Assembly: GCA_034008185.1 (NCBI GenBank) | Contig: CM067082.1 | Coordinates: 154,015,895-154,079,894 of the forward strand | Length of the DNA: 64,000 bases | Direction of reading: 5' to 3' | Source: Gorsachius magnificus | Taxonomy: Eukaryota > Chordata > Aves > Pelecaniformes > Ardeidae | Shown: piece after piece, positions 1 to 12,292 of the stretch | Layout of the letters: each line of letters begins with the position of its first letter | Numbering within the stretch: position 1 is the first letter of the stretch | The notes under the pieces: generated by a model | Seen by the model: only the letters and a program-made list of their open reading frames with translations | The model's database searches: none | What the model was told of the DNA's origin: nothing | Position numbers and translations under genes: made by a program

Positions 1-639
1 AACTGCTGGGTTTCGCTCCGCCGATGGAGGCGAGCACAGCCAACACCTGAAGGAAGTGGCGTGAACCTTGCCTAGCCCGCGCATTGCAAAAATCCCCCTG
101 ATAAAAAAAAAAACAAAACCAAAACCAACAAAAAGCTGGAGATGACAGGCTTGTCCTGACAAAGACAGATCCAACAGATGTACTTTGGAAAGTCAGCTTA
201 AACCTTTTTGATTCCTATCTTTGCTGTGACCTGCAATTCACCTTCTGCACCAGATAGGCAGGGTTTAGTATGTATAAGCGGGGGCTGCTGAACCTCAATC
301 TCCCTCCACATCGCTCTGCCACACTCATTTCCATGTTCCTATCCGGGCTGATCATGTAACGCTCCCCTTTCTGCTGTAATCGGCGAAACATAGCTCATCC
401 ATTTCATAAAGCTATGAAAACTGAAAAGCGCTGTGTGGCGGTGTGCTCCCCCCTCCCCTCCGAATCCCCCTCCCTTGACCTCTTTCAAGTGATAACCACC
501 TGTGGCAGTGGTGATAGATGGGTCTGGTCCTGAAGGATGCACCCACTGGATATGGGGGAGACAGATAACAATAAAATAGCCAAAGGCTATTCTGGAATGT
601 GCCCACCTAAGCACAGTGGTCAGGATGCAAATATGACCA
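1..639. other. Unassigned sequence, no gene seen
   Basis: I recognise no gene here. There is a short A-rich stretch near 105-135 and a C-rich block near 446-475. The short open frames have no family features. Part of the right side may belong to the LTR-like element that follows, whose 5' edge I cannot place. Confidence 0.4.
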
Positions 640-1230
640 TGAGCCAATTATCTTACCCCCATTAATAGTGAGCAGCCCAAGAGCAGTGGGCTGCACGCCA
701 GGATCTCCCCTTGAGCAGGGACACCTCTCAAGGTTACTCCTCAAGGTTGAGAGATTCCTTACCACGACAGAATCTTGGTAAATGACTAAGAGCATGCTAA
801 CTTTGAAATCTTAACTAAGTGAGATAAAGGATTAATTGCACATATATAATCCTTTAGACATAAACCGTTGACAAAGACTGGGACTAGGATTGGATCCAGC
901 TGCACCTAGACTCCTCTCTGAGGGAGTTTAGAAAGCAAGGGGATCTTTCCTGAACCTCATGACTCAACGGGAGGGTCTCCCTGACAGTCTTGTCTGTCCC
1001 TGTCCTCTGTGCAGTAAATAACTAAGTGTACCTTGCCATCGAATCTCATAAACTATTGTCGCAGTTACCACTGAACTTTGTTAACTCACTGTTTTACACC
1101 AATAAACCACATTATTTTTGCCTCCCTCTCACTCCATGTGCGACACGCTGGCAAAGCCCACTGGTCCTTTCTCACATCTCGGCTTGCGTCGCCGGGACTG
1201 TACCTCTGGATTTAGACAGCATTTAGGGTC
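640..1230 (+). mobile_element. LTR-like element, probable avian endogenous retrovirus solo LTR
   Basis: The stretch resembles LTRs I know from bird genomes. It has a run of promoter-like sequence, a plus-strand AATAAA at 1101-1106, then a T-rich and CT-rich downstream region, with no coding sequence. No gag, pol or env remnant is seen on either side, so it would be a solo LTR. The boundaries are approximate because I found no clear TG...CA ends or target-site duplication. The family assignment rests on recall of the sequence, not on a database match. Confidence 0.5.
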
Positions 1231-4200
1231 ATCCCCACTTTTAGGAAGCGCGTGAAGAAGGGTAGTAGAAAAGAAAGGTTCATTTTCTCTTCTAATACCA
1301 GAAGTGGTGAAGAATCAATAAAATTGGCAGGTGATGGTTTTGAAGTCGGTACCTGGAGGGAAGATCACTGCGTATTTGTGTGGTTCTTCCTCTCTTTTCT
1401 TTGCATCGGCCAGTGGCTCTTGGCTGGTTTGTGGAGACTGGGAGGTACAGGAAGCACCAGAGCTGCAATCAATGGTTTTCCCAGCAGTCAGCCCCCACAA
1501 AGCTGAATCCATCTCCGGCAGCCTTTAACTGATACAGTGCTAAGAGCAGAGTCTGAGCCAACTGATCAGTGATTGCGTTAAACAGGCGCAGACCTGGCCT
1601 CTACGTCTTCATTTATAAATGGATGAGAAATGCAACTGCTCTGCGGCAAGGAAAGCGAGAAACCCTCAGCACCTATTCCCAAAAAGCCAAAGCAAAGAAA
1701 GCTTGTCAGGGACTTCTCTTTTTGGTTTTCGTTTCGGGAAGAGAGCACAGCTCTGCTCCTTCTTCAAAGGTTTCACATTAGTGAAAGGGGTATTTATACG
1801 AGGCGTGTTGTTACAGAGACGGAACAGGAGCACGAGAATAATGATTCCTGATTCTTTCCCAGGTAAATAATTCCATATTTCTGAGCTTTGTTCTCCTCCA
1901 GTTTTAGGCAGCAATAGCAGTAGTGTCCGGAAAGTGCCTTTAGTACTGGTTATACTGGTGGGTATTTGCTCCCACTAACCCCAGCAGGTCCTGGCTGAGG
2001 TCCCACGCCAGTTCACACTCATCCAGCAGGCGATTCCCAACTGCATCATTCTCAGAAGTCATAAAAACCCCGAGCAGAAGTCTCATTCCTCCCTTTGCTA
2101 ACTGTCCCCCCTCTGATCAGGAGCCCCTTGGTAATTTTCCAAATCCTGCAACCCCATTTGGAAAAAAATACAACGGTGAAAAGCAAAACCCACGATTGAA
2201 TTTTCTGCCTCTTGGGGGAAATCAGATATGAAATAATAAATATATATTATATCCCCCCGGCAAAACCCTGCTGGTCACTAATACCTACAGATTAATTGTA
2301 CTAATCTGGTGTGATCAAGGGGAGATGGCTGGCTACTTGGCACTATTTTGGTCCCTCGCTTATGAAACTCCATCTCCATGTTTGAAAGAAAAGTCTTTAC
2401 ATAACCGTAATCACTCAGATAAGAAAAGGACTAAACTGTCCCAAAACATTTTATCTTCTGCACAGATGCTGCCTATGAATTTTGACTTGATTAAATAACA
2501 CGGCAACATAATATTTTGTTCTGAATAACAAATGTCCCTCTGTAGGAGGGAAGGAGCAAGTCTCGACCGGCTGTTTGGTGCAAACAGAAATGGGGATTGA
2601 TGGAGGTTGGGGGATCCAGTGAATCACCTGGTTGGTGAGAGTTGCTCGGAAAATAGCTAAGGGACACTTGGGAAAGAAACATCCCGTCGTGTCACTGAAT
2701 GGCCTGCGACACAGCTCGGGCTCCGAGAGGTCCCCAAATGTGTAGCCCAAGTGCCATCACAAACCGCAAAGCAAAATTAAGGTCTGGGGCAAACCACGGG
2801 AAGGGAAAGGGAGCTCCCAGGGACCAGCGCCCGAGCCGAGTGCACCAGCAGGGGATTTATTAAATAAAAGTTTGTACCTTTTCCACCATGTCCACTTCCC
2901 GTTTCTTAAAAAAGGGTCTGCTCATGTCCCAGGACGTGCAGCGCTGGGCTGGCACGGAGAATAGTGGGTTTGGGATGCTCATGACGCAAGGTATGAACGC
3001 CAACAAGAGAGGGCTCCTTCTCGTTTCCTGCCCTGCTGCTCATTCCCCACTGACAAGCTCCTGTTTGCAAAACTATGGTCCCCAGTAAACAGTAACCATC
3101 TGAGCAGGAGGCAAGGAGGATGCACCAGAGGCTTGGAGGTGAGATTCCTTATCAATTGCAGTTTTCACCTGTATTTTGCCTGTTTATGGCTGAATTTTTG
3201 CAGACTGATTTACACCAAGATGAGTGAGGACCTCGCATGTACTTTTCCAAATGTTTATAGAGAGACTTGGAAAGTGAAGTTCCTTCTCAGTGATTCCTCA
3301 GTCTCCCACAATCTCCCCTTCAGACCTGCCATGGGATGAAGGCTTGAATCGAGACATGGATGCTGGTGTCCCGGTCCCAAGTGGGTGCTTCCATCCCAAG
3401 CTCTCACCTCCCCCACCTCCATCCCATTCAGGATGACTTGAATCCAACAGCACTGAAGCACAGCTTTTTTTAGTACAGCTTTTTATTAGAAAAAAAGAGG
3501 CAAACTATCTGCAAATCAGAGCAAATACAGAAAAAATGTAGGGGAAAGAGGTGAATCCCATAGCTGGAGGATCCTATACAGCGAAAGTATGCTGGGATGT
3601 GATATTAAAAAGAAGGACAATTGCAAAATGTACTTTATTTTGCTTTGTAAAAAGAAATTTAGGGAAGAACAGCAAATAACATTGGGTCATATGTTAATAT
3701 TTCAGTGGGTGTTCACAACTCCCCCTTAGTTCTTCCATCTCCTGCACGGCTGCCTTCTGCCTACCAATAAATAAAACCAAAGTCATAAAAAAGATATCTG
3801 GGAAATAATCATGTCCCTCTGTGTGGATTATACCAGCCTTTCCACACCCCTGTCTACACCAGCTCATTCCTTCGGGAAGCCACACACAGCCAGGACCCTT
3901 TGCAGGCAGAGCTTCGTCAGCACGGTGCAGCAAACAAATTATTAAAGGCTGGGACATTTTCGCGATGGAGGCTTCTGCAGTGCTGACTCCATGCTCCAAT
4001 TATGCCTAATAACCACTGGCTGTTGCAGCCTGCGTCCCTACACCCCCTGCTCTTTTTCCAAATTGATTTGCTGCTGTGGGCTAAAACCCCCATGAACCCA
4101 TGGGGATGTCTCCCTCCAAGCCTGGATCCCCTTTGCAGCCCATGGAGGTGTAGCCAGTAGAGTCCTGGAGTCTCATCCCAGAGTGGACTTCTAATTAGGG

Positions 4201-7200
4201 CAGAAAAAACACCTTCTCCATCTCTCTGTTTCTTTCCTTAGATCTTAAATGGGGAGTGCCCAGCTCAGATGTTTACATTTGTGTTGTGGAAACATGAATT
4301 CAGGTGAGATAAAGCCAACCCCAGAGCATGGTGGACCCACAACTACTGCAATAGGGAAAAATAGATATGTTCCAAATCTGGTTTATTTTCTTACTTAATA
4401 TTGAGATGATTTGCAGGTGAGAGACTTTGTTAGACTAAGAATTCATCTTCATTTACCTCTCAGCAGCCAAACTTTTCTAGAAAGCCAGTGGAAAACTGCC
4501 CAACCACAGCTCATAAGCACGGAGCTGCTCCTGTTCCCCAAAGGAAAGTCTAGCCAGGCCGTGCTCATGCTCTACTATTTGTCCTCCTGTGTCTTATTTG
4601 AAAGATGCTTAGGCAAGGCCTTGTCTTCTTGTATCTGTGTTCCTGTAACATGGTCTGATGCTCATCACTCATAATCCCCCTGGCTAGAAAAGTGGTCACC
4701 TAATCAGGGCAGAAGTTTTGCCACGTGATGTACACAGCCGCTCTCCCATCATCCCCAGCTTGAGTTTATGCGTGGTGGGATTATTAGCAAGACATAATGT
4801 GAGTTAAAGAAATCAGGATCGGTTAAAAAAGGGGATCTGGATAATTCATTCCTTGATGTCATTTAATTCCTGAGCGAAAATCCCCAAACAAGGGACAAGG
4901 CAGGGGCAACTGGTCAGCGAGGGCTGAGCCGACGCGCCAGCTCGCTGTCTCTTTAGCTTCCAGAAATAGGGCAGGGCTGCGCAAAGATTACTGGAGCAAG
5001 AACATCTTGCACAGCAAAAAAAAAAAAAAGAAAAAAAAAAGCAAGCTTGAAAGGATACAAAGCTTTCAGGAAACAGCAGCCTTCCACCAGGGCCTGTTTT
5101 CCAGTGAGTGATTTAATTCCCTGCTTTTCACGTAAAAATTCAGCGTACTTTTATCACGGTCTGTTGTCAGTCTACCTATTTAAGGCTGATGAATTTACAG
5201 CCAGGGAAACAAATGCAGAAAAAAAAAAAACCCAGCCAATTAAAACGACAGAAATGCTGAAGGAAATCTTTAAAATCAAATAGACCCACTGGGGGGAAAA
5301 AAAGAACAAAATGAAAACAGTCCTTAATTTTGTGTAACTATCCATTTGGCTCGTTGAGTGACCCATGGGGTTTGAAGACAGGTTGGCCCTGGTTTTGCCA
5401 GCTAATAGTGGCGTATCGAGCCTTGCTTTGGCTCCTGCCATCGCTTCGCAGCATCAGAGCTCTTCGCCGTGGCTGATGGCAGAGCGTTGATTCAATGGAC
5501 GGGGCATAGAGCAGCGGGGGCTGCACTGGGGGATGGAGTGCAGGGCGCACACCAGGTCCAGCAGCGGTGAGCCCTGCTAAAAGCACGGAGGGACGGGGAT
5601 CGTTTCACACCGGATAACTTTAACGGGGGCCGGGGGGCTGCCTGGGCTCCAAAGGCATGTGCAGATGCTGAACATTAGCATTGCGTGGGCATGGTGGTGT
5701 GCCTCGCCGCCTTTGTGTGACCTCGAAGGCAAAACCTGGTGGCTACGGAGGGAGCGGGAGGGTGGAGGGTGCTGCTCTGGGCACGGGGAGCACCCGGGTC
5801 TGGGGAGGGGGCAGTGAACCCCCTTCTTGCTGTCGCTGAAGCGAGCTCTGGCAGTAACATTCAGGATGCAAAAGCAAATGAATCCCACCCACCCCATCCA
5901 CCCTCCCTCCCCAGCAAGTCTGAAGTGGCGTCTTAATCAATTGCCCAGCAAAGCCCTTCCTTCTTCTCCCCCAAAACCTCTCTGAAGAGCAAGTTGGCTT
6001 GGCCAGGTGGCCTTGGAGGTGCACCTTGGAGGTGGCCTCGTGTCACTAAGCTGAGTGAGAGGGGTCTCATGGGACAGCACAGCCCATGGGGGCAGGGTCT
6101 TCATGCTAGCTGTGGGGAGGTTCATCCACACCTGTGGTGGGAACAGCCTCTGCTAACCCCCAACTCCACCCAGGGTGGTGGGGCTCTGGGAGCAACCTAA
6201 TGCCTCCTTTTCTTGGTAGAGCAATTAAACACGCCTTTGGCTGGTGCCACGCTGTGGTCACGACTGCAGATGGGTGACACAGAGGACCGTTGCAGAGGGT
6301 TTCTCCCCACCTCAGTGCAGCTGTACATGGCACAGACCAACGGTCTTCAGGTTTAGGAGTGGCATTGCAACTGGTCATGTGGTGCAAGAAACAGGCTGGC
6401 AACCTCCCAAATGCTGCTGTGAAACTGTGGCTGCGCAATGAATGCCCTTAACCCCATAATAAATATGCTCAGGGATTATCCTGCGCTATCAACCCATGTG
6501 TGAGGTTATTTTAAACTAGGAAAATCGATGTCTTCATATAAACCCTGTGTTAGTTCCCAGCCAGGGCTCTTACTCTGGTTCTGCAAAGGAGGCGGGGTGG
6601 GTGGGTGTGTGTTTGCCCACCATGAGGGGTGTTACTGACCTCATTTGCCCTTCCCCGGGTGCCAGCAGGGTCACCATCCCCAAGTTCTTTGGCCATGACA
6701 TCCTCCCTTATTTCTGGCTGCAATTTTTCCATGGTAGCAGACCCTGCGCTGCTCCATGTGTCTGCAGGACGGCTGGTGCTGGTATCAGCTGCTGGAAAGA
6801 GAGGAACCAACGATGGTCTGCTCCAACTCCTGCTAGGAAGTTGTTGATGGCAAGCTTCATAATGCTTGGTGAGGTTTTTGGTCCTTTTTTTTTTTTTAAA
6901 GCCCCAGCTCTCAGAGTCATGTGAATATAGCTAAAATCACAGATTTCATTTACTTGCTTTAAAAACCTAAGCTTCTCAGCCCTCCTGTTAGCAAAAACCC
7001 CACCCAAACCAATCATATTGAAATGAGGACTCTTATATAAGATGTAAAAAAGAAGCCAAAATATGTATTTATATTCCTCACTCACCCCCAGATTTCACAT
7101 TGTGTCAGCCAATTTTGACTGAGGTTTGATTTGGGGATTGCTGTGTGCCGAAGTCAAGAGCTTCACAGGTTTTCAACTCCTGGGTCCCACCAAATACTAT

Positions 7201-7310
7201 TAGATGTTCCCAAGGGAGCAGCTCTCATGGGACTGCAGACCTTGGTGGCAGATGCATCCCCAAGTGAGCAGGCATCAGCCCTCCCCTCCCTCTGTGCTTG
7301 ATCCTTGCCA
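1231..7310. other. Intergenic, no recognisable gene
   Basis: There are no convincing coding regions. All open frames are short and overlap on both strands. Visible structure is limited to homopolymer tracts (5016-5040 and T13 at 6885-6897) and a more GC-rich stretch around 5400-6450. The last few hundred bases should contain the 3' UTR of locus A, which reads leftward from 7311; I did not find a convincing minus-strand polyadenylation signal. Confidence 0.5.
5016..5040. repeat. A-rich homopolymer tract (A14 G A10)
   Basis: Fourteen A, one G, then ten A are read directly. No identifiable retroposed body is attached on the 5' side, so I do not call it a retrocopy tail. Confidence 0.9.
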
Positions 7311-9841
7311 TCATGGGACCTCATAGTCATCAGCATCAGCCTCTGTCTTCACCATGATGATGGGGCTGCTGTAGCCACCCACTGGCTCCAGTGGCACAGG
7401 TTTGGTCTCCAGGTCCTCAGAGGGCTCCTGTCTCTCACCAGGAGGGCTTTGCTTCTTGAGGTGGTTCCTCTGATGCCTCTTGAAATGTCCAATGATGGTG
7501 TAGCTTTGCCCACAGTTGGAGCAGATAAATGGGCCCTGGCGGGTGTGAGTGAGCTGGTGCTTCATGAGGTTGGCCTTCTATGAGAAGTTTTTGCTGCACT
7601 GGAAGGGCACCTCTCCTGTGTGGACCCCCTGGTGGATAATCAATATCTCCTTCCTCTTGAAGTCCTTCCCACACATGGCACACTTGAATGGCTGGTCCTC
7701 AGCATGGGAGGGCTGGTGGAGCCAGAGCTGGGCCCTGTCAGGGAAGACCTGCCCACACTTGCTGCAGCAGTTGGGCTCATACTTGGTGTGGACATGCTGG
7801 TGAGTGATGAGGGCAATCTCCTTGTGGAAACCTCTTCCACAGATGGCACAGGTGAAGGGCTGCTCCTCACCCCAAGGACCCAGGGGAATGAGGGCTGGAG
7901 GTAGCTGGTGCTCCTGCATGTGGACCTGCTGGTGGGCGGTGAGGGCGACCTTCTGGGTGAAGGCACGGCCACAGGCAGCACAGGGGAAGGGGCACTCACC
8001 AGTGTGGGTACGGTGGTGGACGATGAGGCAGGACTTGTTGATGAAGGCTTTGGAGCAGTCGGTGCAGAGGAAGGGGCACTCCCCAGTGTGGATGCAGTGG
8101 TGGACTGCCAGCTGTGCCTTCTGGGCAAAACCCTTCCCACACTCACTGCAGGAGAAGGGGAGCTGCTGACAGGGGACAGCCAGGCTTTCCTCATCGTTGC
8201 CAGCCACCTTAACATTGGCATTGGCATTGGTCTTGACACTGGCATTGGTGGCGGTGTTGGCATTGGCACTGCCATTGACATCAGTGTACCTGCTACGCTC
8301 GTGGATGCAACGGTGCTTGACCAAGGCGATCTTCTGGCGGAAGCCCTTGCCGCAGGTGGGGCCTGGGAAGGGTTGGTCACCGGTGTGGATATGCTGGTGG
8401 ATGGTGAGACGTGACTTGTCACCAAAGTGCTTGTCACAGTCACTGCAGGGGTAAGGCCGTTCGCTGGTGTGGACGCGCTGGTGGGTGACCAGCTGGGTGC
8501 GCTGGGCGAAGCACTTCCCACACTTCCTGCACCCGCAGGGCTTCTCCCCGGTGTGGGTCCGCTCATGCTTGGTCAGCTCCCCCCGTTTGGCGAAGCCCTT
8601 GCCGCAAGCCCCACAGTGGTGATCCCGGCCCTCAGCATGAGCCCGCTGGTGGTTGGCCAGGTTGCCCTTCTTGGTGAACATCTTCTGCCCACAGGTGTGG
8701 GGTACCACTGAGGGGGGGGGCTGCCCACCCCCTGGGACACTGTGTGTCTCCTTTTCCCGCATGTGGACATGGCGGTGGGCCATGAGGCCAACCTTTCAGC
8801 TCAAGCGCTTTCCACAGGTGGTGCAGGTGTGGGGGGGCCTGCTGGGATGGTGGCCCCCATGGTGCTGCAGCATCTCCCTCTTGCTGCAAAAGTGGTCCCC
8901 ACAGGCTCTGCAGATGTGGGCAGCAGGCTGCTCATGGATCTTCTGCCAGAAGCACTGCCCACATGTGGGCAGGGGTAGGGCTCCTCCCTGGTGTGAATCC
9001 TCTGGGGGGTCACCAGCACTGACTTCTTATTGAACTCCTTCCCACAGGTGGTGCAGCAGCAGATCTTCTCCCCCGCCGGAGTGTATTCAGCCATGATGGC
9101 CCTGGCGATGTCCCGCTGGGCCCCCTTGCTGCTGTGGACCTGCTGGTGCTTGACGAAAGTGATCTTCTGGCGGAAGCCACGGCTACACACCCTGCACTTG
9201 AAAGGACAGTTGGCCGTGTGGATCCAGTGGTGGGCCACCAGCTGTGACTTGTCCACGAAGCTCTTCTGACAGCTGTGGCACTGGTAGGGCTTCTCACCCG
9301 TGTGGATCCGGTGGTGTATGATGAGCTGGGACTTCTGGGTGAAGTTTTTTCCCACAGTCCAGGCACTTGTACGTCTGCTCACCTGTGTGGATCGTCTGGT
9401 GCTCCTTGAGTTGTGACTTGGTGTGAACCTCTTGCCACAGTTGGTACAGGGGAACGGTCTCTCATTCATGTGAGTCCAGAGGTGCTTGGTGAGATCCACC
9501 TTCATCTTGAAGCTCCTCCTGCACTCGGTGTAGGCATGGGGTTTCTTCTTTCTCTCAGGATTACTCTGTGTGCTGTGCTTGCTATGGCTTTCCCCACTGG
9601 CCTCCCCTCCAGCTCTGACGGCTTCTTGGTCATGCAGCTCTCCTGCCTGGTCAGAGTTGCCCTCCTTCTCACAGCCTTCAGCCTCTATCTCCTCCTTATG
9701 GGATTTCTGTTGGGCTGCCAGGATGCCCTTGTGCTTAAAACTGTCCCCACAAACCATGCAGGTGTACGATTTCTCCTGAGCGTGGCTGAGAAAATTCTCT
9801 ACCTCCAAGAGCTCCAGCATCATCATGGCTGGCTGTTCCAT
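7311..9841 (-). pseudogene. Locus A: large C2H2 zinc-finger gene, multiply disrupted
   Basis: This encodes a poly-C2H2 zinc-finger protein, a family of nuclear DNA-binding regulators. Reading from the ATG at 9841 (just downstream of a plausible splice acceptor at 9946/9947) there are more than 20 finger modules of the form C-x2-C-x12-H-x3-H, many joined by TGEKP-like linkers. Intact examples include CGACGKGF, CSDCDKHF, CSECGKGF and CAMCGKDF fingers between 8600 and 7600. The tail ends in IIMVKTEAD, which holds a SUMO-type V-K-T-E. The reading frame is broken: compensating shifts near 9420 and 9345-9350, a third near 8963, TGA at 8796-8798 and TAG at 7578-7580. Several fingers have also lost a ligand (for example FPGPTC and LVTPQRIH). 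No KRAB, SCAN or BTB domain is visible. The spread of lesions favours a pseudogene. A low-quality assembly could explain the indels but less easily the ligand losses. An annotation pipeline might instead show it as several CDS pieces (9841-8801, 8783-7578, 7565-7311). Confidence 0.75.
8211..8280 (-). repeat. Asn/Ala-rich coding repeat between fingers of locus A
   Basis: On the minus strand this stretch encodes an alternating Asn-Ala-Thr run (for example SANANTATNAS and KTNANANVKV). It arises from repeats of GCCAAT-type hexamers and splits the finger array into two blocks. It looks like a slippage-expanded insertion in an interfinger linker, replacing a normal linker of about seven residues with one of about 50. 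Confidence 0.75.
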
Positions 9842-9946
9842 CACCTGGTTCTTCAGAGGCTTGGGCCTAGGTGGTGCTTACTAGGAGAGGCATCGCTGGG
9901 AGTACTCCTGGCCATTGCCACCAGCTTTCCCCGTCTGCCAGAGCTG

Positions 9947-11634
9947 CTGGGAGGTAATGAACATAGAAAAGTGCCAACCCTGGCTAGAGTTACTCTTCTT
10001 TAGATGAAAGCGTGTTTTCCTTCATGAGTGCTGAACCTGAGAAGAAACCAAGGCAGGTGTTATTGTCAAGGCCAACAGGAAAAAAACCCCAAGAAACCAA
10101 CCACTTTTAGTGAGGAAAGCTGTCATTTGGAAAAGAAAATCATAAATAAAATCCCAGCCAAGCTTAGTTAATTCTAGCAAAACCAAAGGCCAAGAGACTG
10201 TAAAATCTAGGAAGGGATTGAAGGGTGTTGGTGGAACTGCCTGGCACAGGCTGGAGTTTCTTCACATCTCCAGGTACTCATGGCAAGAAGTTGGTGGTTT
10301 GGAGGGCTCCTCCTGCTGTGCTGATCTCTGAGCAGGAACAAACATCACTTTTCCTTCAGAGATGTGGTAAGGGCTGGTGGTCATAGTCATCAGGGACCAA
10401 CTCACGGTCATTAGCACCTCTAGAAGTATATCTCTTTCCGTGAGGGGCACACACGGACCCATTTCTGGAGGATCCTGGGGGTGCTGCAACCCCTGTTCTG
10501 AGCCAGTATGGCCAGACCAGGCACCAGGACCAGGGCCAGGGCCAGACACATCCCATGTGAAGAGTGGTCACTGAGATCATCTGTGCCTCCTTCAGTGCAC
10601 TCACAGAGAGGGACCTTCTGGGGCCACAAGGGGAAATGTTGAGGATGAGCAAACAGCTGCTTGTCTCTGGGACCTATTACTTTGCATTCCCCGGCCTCCA
10701 GACAGCAACAAAATCTCATACCTGTGAAACAGAACTGCCTGAGCATCGTCTGAGACTCATCTGGCTCTGTGAACCCTGTGGGGCTCCTGTTCCTCATCAG
10801 GTGCCCATTTATTTCTCTAGAGAGTTTGTGACATTTCTCACTCGGTGAGGGGACAGGGACATCTGGGTCACAGCTGAGCCAGACAGGCTGGAGGCAGAAG
10901 TGGAACTCCTCCATTCCCTGTGCAGCACCAGGGCGGACACCGGAGCTTGGCCAGGAAGACGTCTGAGTGGACAGAGAGGTCCTCCTGGTGTCCAGGAGGA
11001 CAGCAAGGACTCAGTTCCTTCCCCGGTCCCCTTGCCCCGGGGTTGGACTGCTGAAGATCCAATTTTGCCTTGGTGCCAGCTTCAATTTAGGTTGTCACCT
11101 CCATGAAGGGTGCAGCCACACCACTACCAGCATTATTGACCCATCTGCATGAAAATTCCCAGCTGAAGAAGAACCCCACACCAGCACCAAACTGGCCCAA
11201 GAACTTATGTGGGACAGCTCCTGGGGAGGGGTCCTTGATGGTGGTCCAGCCAGCCAAAATTCTCTTCTCCCCGGCTCCTTGAAGCCCAGGTGTCCCAAAG
11301 TGATGAGGCATCCAGAGAAGCCCCTATCCAACCCCTCAGCTGGGCAAGGGGAACCCTGACCCAGCCACCCCAGCAGGCACCCGGGGCATTTGAAGCACCT
11401 CTGCTCCTTTCTCACCAAGAAAAATGATGGGTGTTGGGTGAGATGTTCTCTGGTGACCTTCCAGTTAGGCTGAGAAATGGAGGTTGCTTTTACTCTCTGT
11501 GGGCGACCAACTTTTCCAAGCCCAGAGATGACTCCGGGCAAACTTTTCTCTCTGGCTTTTTTGTGTGCTGGGCTGTTTTTCCTGGAGGCAGCTGCACGTC
11601 AGCACAGCTGCCTGAAGTTTGCTTGTGAAACAAA
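9947..11634. other. Probable intron of locus A, with a weak internal exon candidate
   Basis: In minus orientation this lies just upstream of the locus A ZF exon. The exon side has a good acceptor (pyrimidine-rich tract ending CCTCCCAG at 9954-9947). A second acceptor-like site, TTCCTGCTCAG, ends at 10328 and would open a short exon ending near 10262. Open frames of 95-164 codons at 10262-10914 overlap each other in several frames and match no family I know, so I do not call them genes. Confidence 0.4.
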
Positions 11635-12218
11635 GAATCACAGAATGGCAAGGGTTGGAAGGGACCTCGGGAGATCATCTAGTCCAACCCCCCTGCTAAA
11701 GCAGGTTCTCCTAGAGCATGTTACACAGGACTTCATCCAGGTGGGCTTTGAATACCTCCAAAGAAGGAGACTCCACAGCCCCCCTGGGCAGCCTGTCCTA
11801 GTGCTCCGTCACCCTCAGAGTAAAGAAGTTTTTCCTCATATTCAGCTGAAACCTCTTATGTCTCAGTTTGTGCCCATTGCACCTTGTCCTGGCTCTGGAC
11901 ACCACTGCAAAGAGTCTGGCTCTGTCCTCGTGACTTCCACCCTTAAGATATTTGTATGTATTGATGAGATCCCCTCTCAGTCTTCTCTTCTTCAGGCTGA
12001 ACAAACCCAACTCTCTCAGCCTTTCCTCATAGGGGAGATGCTCCAGTACCTTTATCATCTTAGTTGCTCTCCTCTGGACTCTTTCTAGGAGTTCCTCATC
12101 CTTCTTGAACTGGGACAGAGTACTCCAGGTGGGGTCTCACCAGGGCAGAGTAGAGGGGGAGGAGAACCTTCCTCGCCCTGCTGGCCACGCTCCTCTTAAT
12201 GCACCCCAGGATATCACA
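11635..12218 (-). mobile_element. CR1 LINE, 5'-truncated 3' end
   Basis: The left edge carries the reverse complement of the CR1 3' end (AATCACAGAATGGC, then GGTTGGAAGGGACC and AGTCCAACCCCCCTGC). On the minus strand, 12058-11798 encodes the C-terminal end of CR1 ORF2, including [19 protein letters not shown]. The right side stops in the middle of ORF2, as expected for 5' truncation. A 24-base C tract lies about 50 bases beyond the truncation. Confidence 0.93.
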
Positions 12219-12268
12219 GTAATGTGAGCAGCTCCTCAGCTGTTGCTCTGCTCCTTTCACTGGGAATA

Positions 12269-12292
12269 CCCCCCCCCCCCCCCCCCCCCCCC
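12269..12292. repeat. Homopolymer C24 tract
   Basis: Twenty-four consecutive C are read directly, followed by CT and C-rich sequence to about 12305. On the minus strand this is G24, able to form G-quadruplex-type structures. Its length is probably unreliable in any assembly. Confidence 0.9.

Noticed and set aside
5016..5040. The A-rich tract as the tail of a processed retrocopy
   Set aside because: No coding or repeat body is recognisable on its 5' side and no target-site duplication was noticed.
7620..8711. Long plus-strand and alternate-frame open frames (94-308 codons) across locus A
   Set aside because: They are shadows of the zinc-finger repeats in other frames. The repeating 84-base unit keeps stops out of several frames at once. 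They show no motif of their own.
11477..12088. A 203-codon plus-strand frame with a signal-peptide-like start (LFSLAFLCAGLFFLEA)
   Set aside because: Its second half is antisense CR1 sequence and the hydrophobic start has no promoter or homology support. Chance juxtaposition.
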